Below are positions 32,509 to 35,328 of a stretch of DNA of 35,328 bases, in pieces. Location of the stretch: positions 1 through 35,328 of the forward strand of contig NYVR01000011.1 of the NCBI GenBank assembly GCA_002684655.1. Direction: 5' to 3'. Within the stretch, counting starts at the first letter, position 1; each line of letters starts with the position of its first letter. The translations under genes were made by a program, and so were the position numbers. The DNA comes from Planctomycetota bacterium (GTDB lineage: Bacteria; Planctomycetota; UBA1135; UBA2386). The notes under the pieces are model-generated. The model had not been told where the DNA came from. It saw nothing but the letters and a program-made list of their open reading frames with translations, and did not search any database.

Positions 32509-34488
32509 TTACCGAGGACGGGCCGCAAGGGCCCCCAGCGCAGCCTGCACCCCAGGAAGATACACGCAATCGACGTCCACGACGTCGAACGTAGGCAAGT
32601 CGGCTGGCAGGGTGACCGTATAGCGCCGCAGACCGAACAAACTTCGCAGGTAGCCAAGGACGTCTGCCTCGCGACTACGCGGCGGATCACCAGGGAAGTC
32701 GGGCGCCAGGAAGGCGACCTCGCCGACCTTGCGGTCCCCATCGCGGAAGGTAAAGCCGTATTGCATCGGCGCGATCAGCAGCACCTCCAGCGCCGCGGCT
32801 CGCTGGGGCTCACCGAGGCGCACCCGGAGCCCGCCTCGACCGATCAGCCGTGCGCGCTCGTCGTCGAACCAGAAGCTCTTCTCTGCAACGCCGCGGAGGT
32901 CCGTCGCGTCAACAGCGACGCGCGGCGGCGCGCGGTAGTCCTCGGCGACATATGACGCCAAATCACCGGCGCTCGACCCCGTCCAGAGAGACCACAGCGC
33001 GGCTGCGCGCTCTCGGCCCCACAGCGGCGCCGACAACGCCGGACGCAAGACATCAAAGAAACGACGAGCGCCCTCGTGCCGTAGTCGATTCTCGCCGAAC
33101 GCTACAGACTCAAAGTACCCCTCGGGGATCGCGCGCGTGAAGTGACCGATACGCCAGTTCGAAGGGTCGGGGACCGGCAAACGCATCAACAAAGGATCAC
33201 AGAGCGTCGGATCGACGAAGCGGAACAGATCTCCAGCCGTGTACGGCATGCTGCCCGCGACCGGAGACGACATGACGATCGGCGCGTCACGCCCTTGCCG
33301 ATGCAGCGCGTCTGAGTAGATCCCGTATTCGGGGATGAAGCGCTGCTCGCTGAACAACCCGTGCACAGAATAGTAAAACCGACGTTCGTCGGTAATCCCC
33401 GTCACCTCGGGCCTGGGGTTGTCGCTGACCGGCGCGTAGAGGTAGTTCGGTCGCTCGGGGAACCAAGCCATGACGCCAAAGCAGAGCGCCGCCACCACGG
33501 ACGCTGCCGACGAGAGGCGCGAGAGCAGCCCTGCCAGCAAACCCAGCGCGACGACGAAAGGTGGGACGAAGAAACGTCCCGCCATGAAGTCGCCGCCGAC
33601 ACGTATTACGTAGCCGCAATAGAGGGCGACACCAAGCGAGAGGAGCCGCGGCGCGGCGCCTCGACTGAACAGCCCCGCGACGCACCCGACACCTACGACG
33701 TAGACCGTCACTGGATCTTGCCGATGAGTATGCAGCACATAGCGTATCCCTTGCGCGACGAGATCTGATGATTCGACGCCAGGAGAGAACGCCTTCGCGT
33801 AAGCGGTGATCGGGAACGGCGAGCCGTAGTAAAACGTCGCGAACACGAACCACGCGATCATCGGCGCGAGCCCGAGCAGCACGCGCCACGCCTTGGCAGA
33901 GGGCGCTCCGCGACGCAGCTGCGACAGCACCACCGGCCCCGCTAAAATGACGAGGTCCAGACGCGTCGTCGCGATCAAGGCCACCAGGAGGGTCACGAGC
34001 ACTAACCTCGGCGTCTCTCGCGGTGGACCAGCGACGAGCCAAACGAGGATCGACAGCAGCACGATAACCAAGGGGGTCTCAAGCCCCGACGTCGCGTAGT
34101 CGCAGAACGCACGCGATCCCAGCAGGGCTATGAGCACCGCGACGCACCCATATGCGGTGCGCGCACGACGACACATCAGCGCGGCGCCCGCCAGGCTCAG
34201 CAGGATCGAGACCGCGATCGTCGTGTAGTAGTGCTCTCCACTCAGCCAACGCGCCCCGACGAGCAGCCAGAACCAGAGCGGGTGCGTATAGGTCTGCACG
34301 CGCTCTCCGACGTTCCAGACAGGCCCGTGACCGAGCAAAAAGTTCTCGACCGAGCGCAACGAGATGTAGGCGTCGTCGCTGATCCACGCGAGCCGCACGA
34401 CCGCGTAGACGAGCCCCAGCGCGAGCACCCCAGCCAAGGCGCGTACGACGACGTGGGATGCGGCAGGAGTCGGGCGATCATCAGACAT
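32509..34488 (-). CDS. AftB-like GT-C membrane glycosyltransferase
   Basis: This 659-residue protein has an N-terminal region of about nine to ten membrane segments up to ~345 and a ~310-residue soluble C-terminal domain. The first extracytoplasmic loop ISDDAYISLRSVENFLLGHG (Asp38-Asp39), then VWNVGERVQTYTHPLWFWLL, closely resembles the corresponding region of actinobacterial arabinofuranosyltransferases such as AftB and its wider family. An Asp in this loop is the expected catalytic base of GT-C enzymes. It would use a polyprenyl-phosphate sugar outside the cytoplasmic membrane. Substrate assignment to arabinose is not justified here. It heads the minus-strand cluster that includes the small membrane peptide and the methyltransferase. 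Confidence 0.85.
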   Translation of the reverse strand: MSDDRPTPAASHVVVRALAGVLALGLVYAVVRLAWISDDAYISLRSVENFLLGHGPVWNVGERVQTYTHPLWFWLLVGARWLSGEHYYTTIAVSILLSLAGAALMCRRARTAYGCVAVLIALLGSRAFCDYATSGLETPLVIVLLSILVWLVAGPPRETPRLVLVTLLVALIATTRLDLVILAGPVVLSQLRRGAPSAKAWRVLLGLAPMIAWFVFATFYYGSPFPITAYAKAFSPGVESSDLVAQGIRYVLHTHRQDPVTVYVVGVGCVAGLFSRGAAPRLLSLGVALYCGYVIRVGGDFMAGRFFVPPFVVALGLLAGLLSRLSSAASVVAALCFGVMAWFPERPNYLYAPVSDNPRPEVTGITDERRFYYSVHGLFSEQRFIPEYGIYSDALHRQGRDAPIVMSSPVAGSMPYTAGDLFRFVDPTLCDPLLMRLPVPDPSNWRIGHFTRAIPEGYFESVAFGENRLRHEGARRFFDVLRPALSAPLWGRERAAALWSLWTGSSAGDLASYVAEDYRAPPRVAVDATDLRGVAEKSFWFDDERARLIGRGGLRVRLGEPQRAAALEVLLIAPMQYGFTFRDGDRKVGEVAFLAPDFPGDPPRSREADVLGYLRSLFGLRRYTVTLPADLPTFDVVDVDCVYLPGVQAALGALAARPR

Positions 34489-34654
34489 AGCGCGAGACTG
34501 GATGGTAGCCGAAGCGCCATGAATGCCAGACCATCGCCGGGCTGACGCGTAGATATCTCGACGGCCGATAACGTGACCGCCGACTCCGGATGTAGCCGCG
34601 CGATTTCATCGCGCGCCGCCGTGAGCCTCGATCGCGCATTCGTCACATGGCACG
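34489..34654. promoter_or_regulatory. Divergent intergenic region at the right end
   Basis: These 166 bases separate two divergent membrane-protein genes and should contain both promoters. I could not identify boxes, operators or a Shine-Dalgarno sequence for either gene. Confidence 0.35.
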
Positions 34655-35328
34655 ATGACCGCCGTGTTGGTCCGCTGGCTGCGAACGTCTCTGCTCTTGC
34701 TGCTCGCCGTGGCAGTCTCTGCGCTGTGCGCTGCGTGGCCGCAACTTCAGGGGCACGCCACTCACACGGCAGTGTGGGCGGCGCCGCACCCGCTCGCCAT
34801 CGCGCTAGGAGCGCTTTACATGGCGATCGCGACCTTCGGCGCAGGCCGCGCGCGCGCCTGGTGGCGGCTCGCGGCCAGCGCCGCGCTGCTCTGCGGCTGG
34901 AGTTCGTTCCGAGTCCTGACCATGGGAGACGGCGCAATCTGGCGGAAACAGACGCTCTCCGACCAGATCAGCTACGCGGAGCCGCTCTCCAGCTTCCTCT
35001 ACGGCGTCGTCAACCAGGGTTTCGGCGCAGGCGCAATCGAGTGGGTATCCCCGGCCCTAGGCTTCGTCACGACCTATGCTTGGTTGCTGGCCACGGATCG
35101 CCTGACCGCCGAACTCCCCGCCGATCGGCGACGCCTCACGCGCGCCACGGCCGCGGCGCTCTGGGCCTCTTCCGGCCTCCTCGTCGTGTTCTGCTACCGC
35201 TACGTGGAGCAATCCCAACTGGGTGTCCCGCTGCTCCTGATCGGGCTCTCCGAGCTGATAACGTGGACGAAGACCGAGCAGCGTCGCAGGCTGATTACAG
35301 GAGGCGCGCTGATCTCGCTCGCGGCCTT
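34655..35328 (+). CDS. Multi-spanning membrane protein, probably GT-C like (3' end cut by window)
   Basis: I translated this frame directly; it is open from ATG 34655 to the right edge (224 codons seen). It begins with a hydrophobic segment (SLLLLLAVAVSALCAAW) followed by a periplasmic-looking loop and further segments (PHPLAIALGALYMAIATF, WWRLAASAALLCGW). At ~90 it has MGDGAIWRKQ, then SYAEPLSSFLYGVV. A conserved Asp after an early membrane segment is common in GT-C glycosyltransferases, and the loop supports that reading. The overlapping upstream ATG at 34647 meets a stop at once. The family is not certain because the rest of the protein is missing. Confidence 0.75.
   Translation, partial: MTAVLVRWLRTSLLLLLAVAVSALCAAWPQLQGHATHTAVWAAPHPLAIALGALYMAIATFGAGRARAWWRLAASAALLCGWSSFRVLTMGDGAIWRKQTLSDQISYAEPLSSFLYGVVNQGFGAGAIEWVSPALGFVTTYAWLLATDRLTAELPADRRRLTRATAAALWASSGLLVVFCYRYVEQSQLGVPLLLIGLSELITWTKTEQRRRLITGGALISLAA

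Overview
The window is GC-rich bacterial DNA, densely coding, with 20 genes I regard as real (two cut by the window ends) plus one 35-codon candidate. Several secreted proteins are of kinds common in marine Planctomycetota: an FG-GAP/ASPIC-UnbV protein, a protein with duplicated 'ANDxC' prepeptidase-like domains, an RCC1 propeller ending in a GTGCP-type domain, and a PQQ-type sugar dehydrogenase propeller. Shine-Dalgarno sequences are mostly absent, which also fits. The Planctomycetota assignment is an inference from protein style, not a proven placement. I see no rRNA, tRNA, CRISPR array or insertion sequence.

Left half (1-15868), all on the minus strand. Read in transcription order from 15868 downward: a large cellulose-synthase-like glycosyltransferase with two PilZ-like domains and a TPR tail; a beta-propeller lipoprotein; an RCC1-repeat secreted protein; a GT4-type glycosyltransferase; a Wzx-like flippase; purF; a secreted duplicated-domain protein; and an FG-GAP protein that runs off the left edge.

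Centre (15869-23864). A 170-bp divergent promoter region separates the synthase from a plus-strand set: a 1233-residue TPR plus outer-membrane-barrel protein (BcsC/AlgK-AlgE-like), a GH5 lipoprotein, a GH5 paralogue that has lost both catalytic glutamates and lacks a signal peptide, and a GT-C type membrane protein. Synthase, export barrel and glycoside hydrolase together look like a synthase-dependent exopolysaccharide production and secretion locus, probably under c-di-GMP control through PilZ. No BcsB, BcsD or GH8 BcsZ is visible. The fused periplasmic TPR segment and the GH5 pair are the unusual parts, and this is the best candidate here for an undescribed system.

Right half (23904-35328). 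A multi-spanning membrane protein of unknown function faces left. On the plus strand are a radical SAM/SPASM protein, a glucose/sorbosone-dehydrogenase-like propeller and an MBL-fold hydrolase. A minus-strand cluster follows (34488 to 30182): an AftB-like GT-C membrane protein, a 35-residue membrane peptide, an ICMT-like methyltransferase, a third GH5 that looks catalytically intact, and a pterin-carbinolamine dehydratase. A truncated membrane protein begins at the right edge.

Several intergenic stretches contain perfect or near-perfect stem-loops. Some probably end transcripts, although none has a good U-tract; others sit in the leaders of secreted-protein genes.
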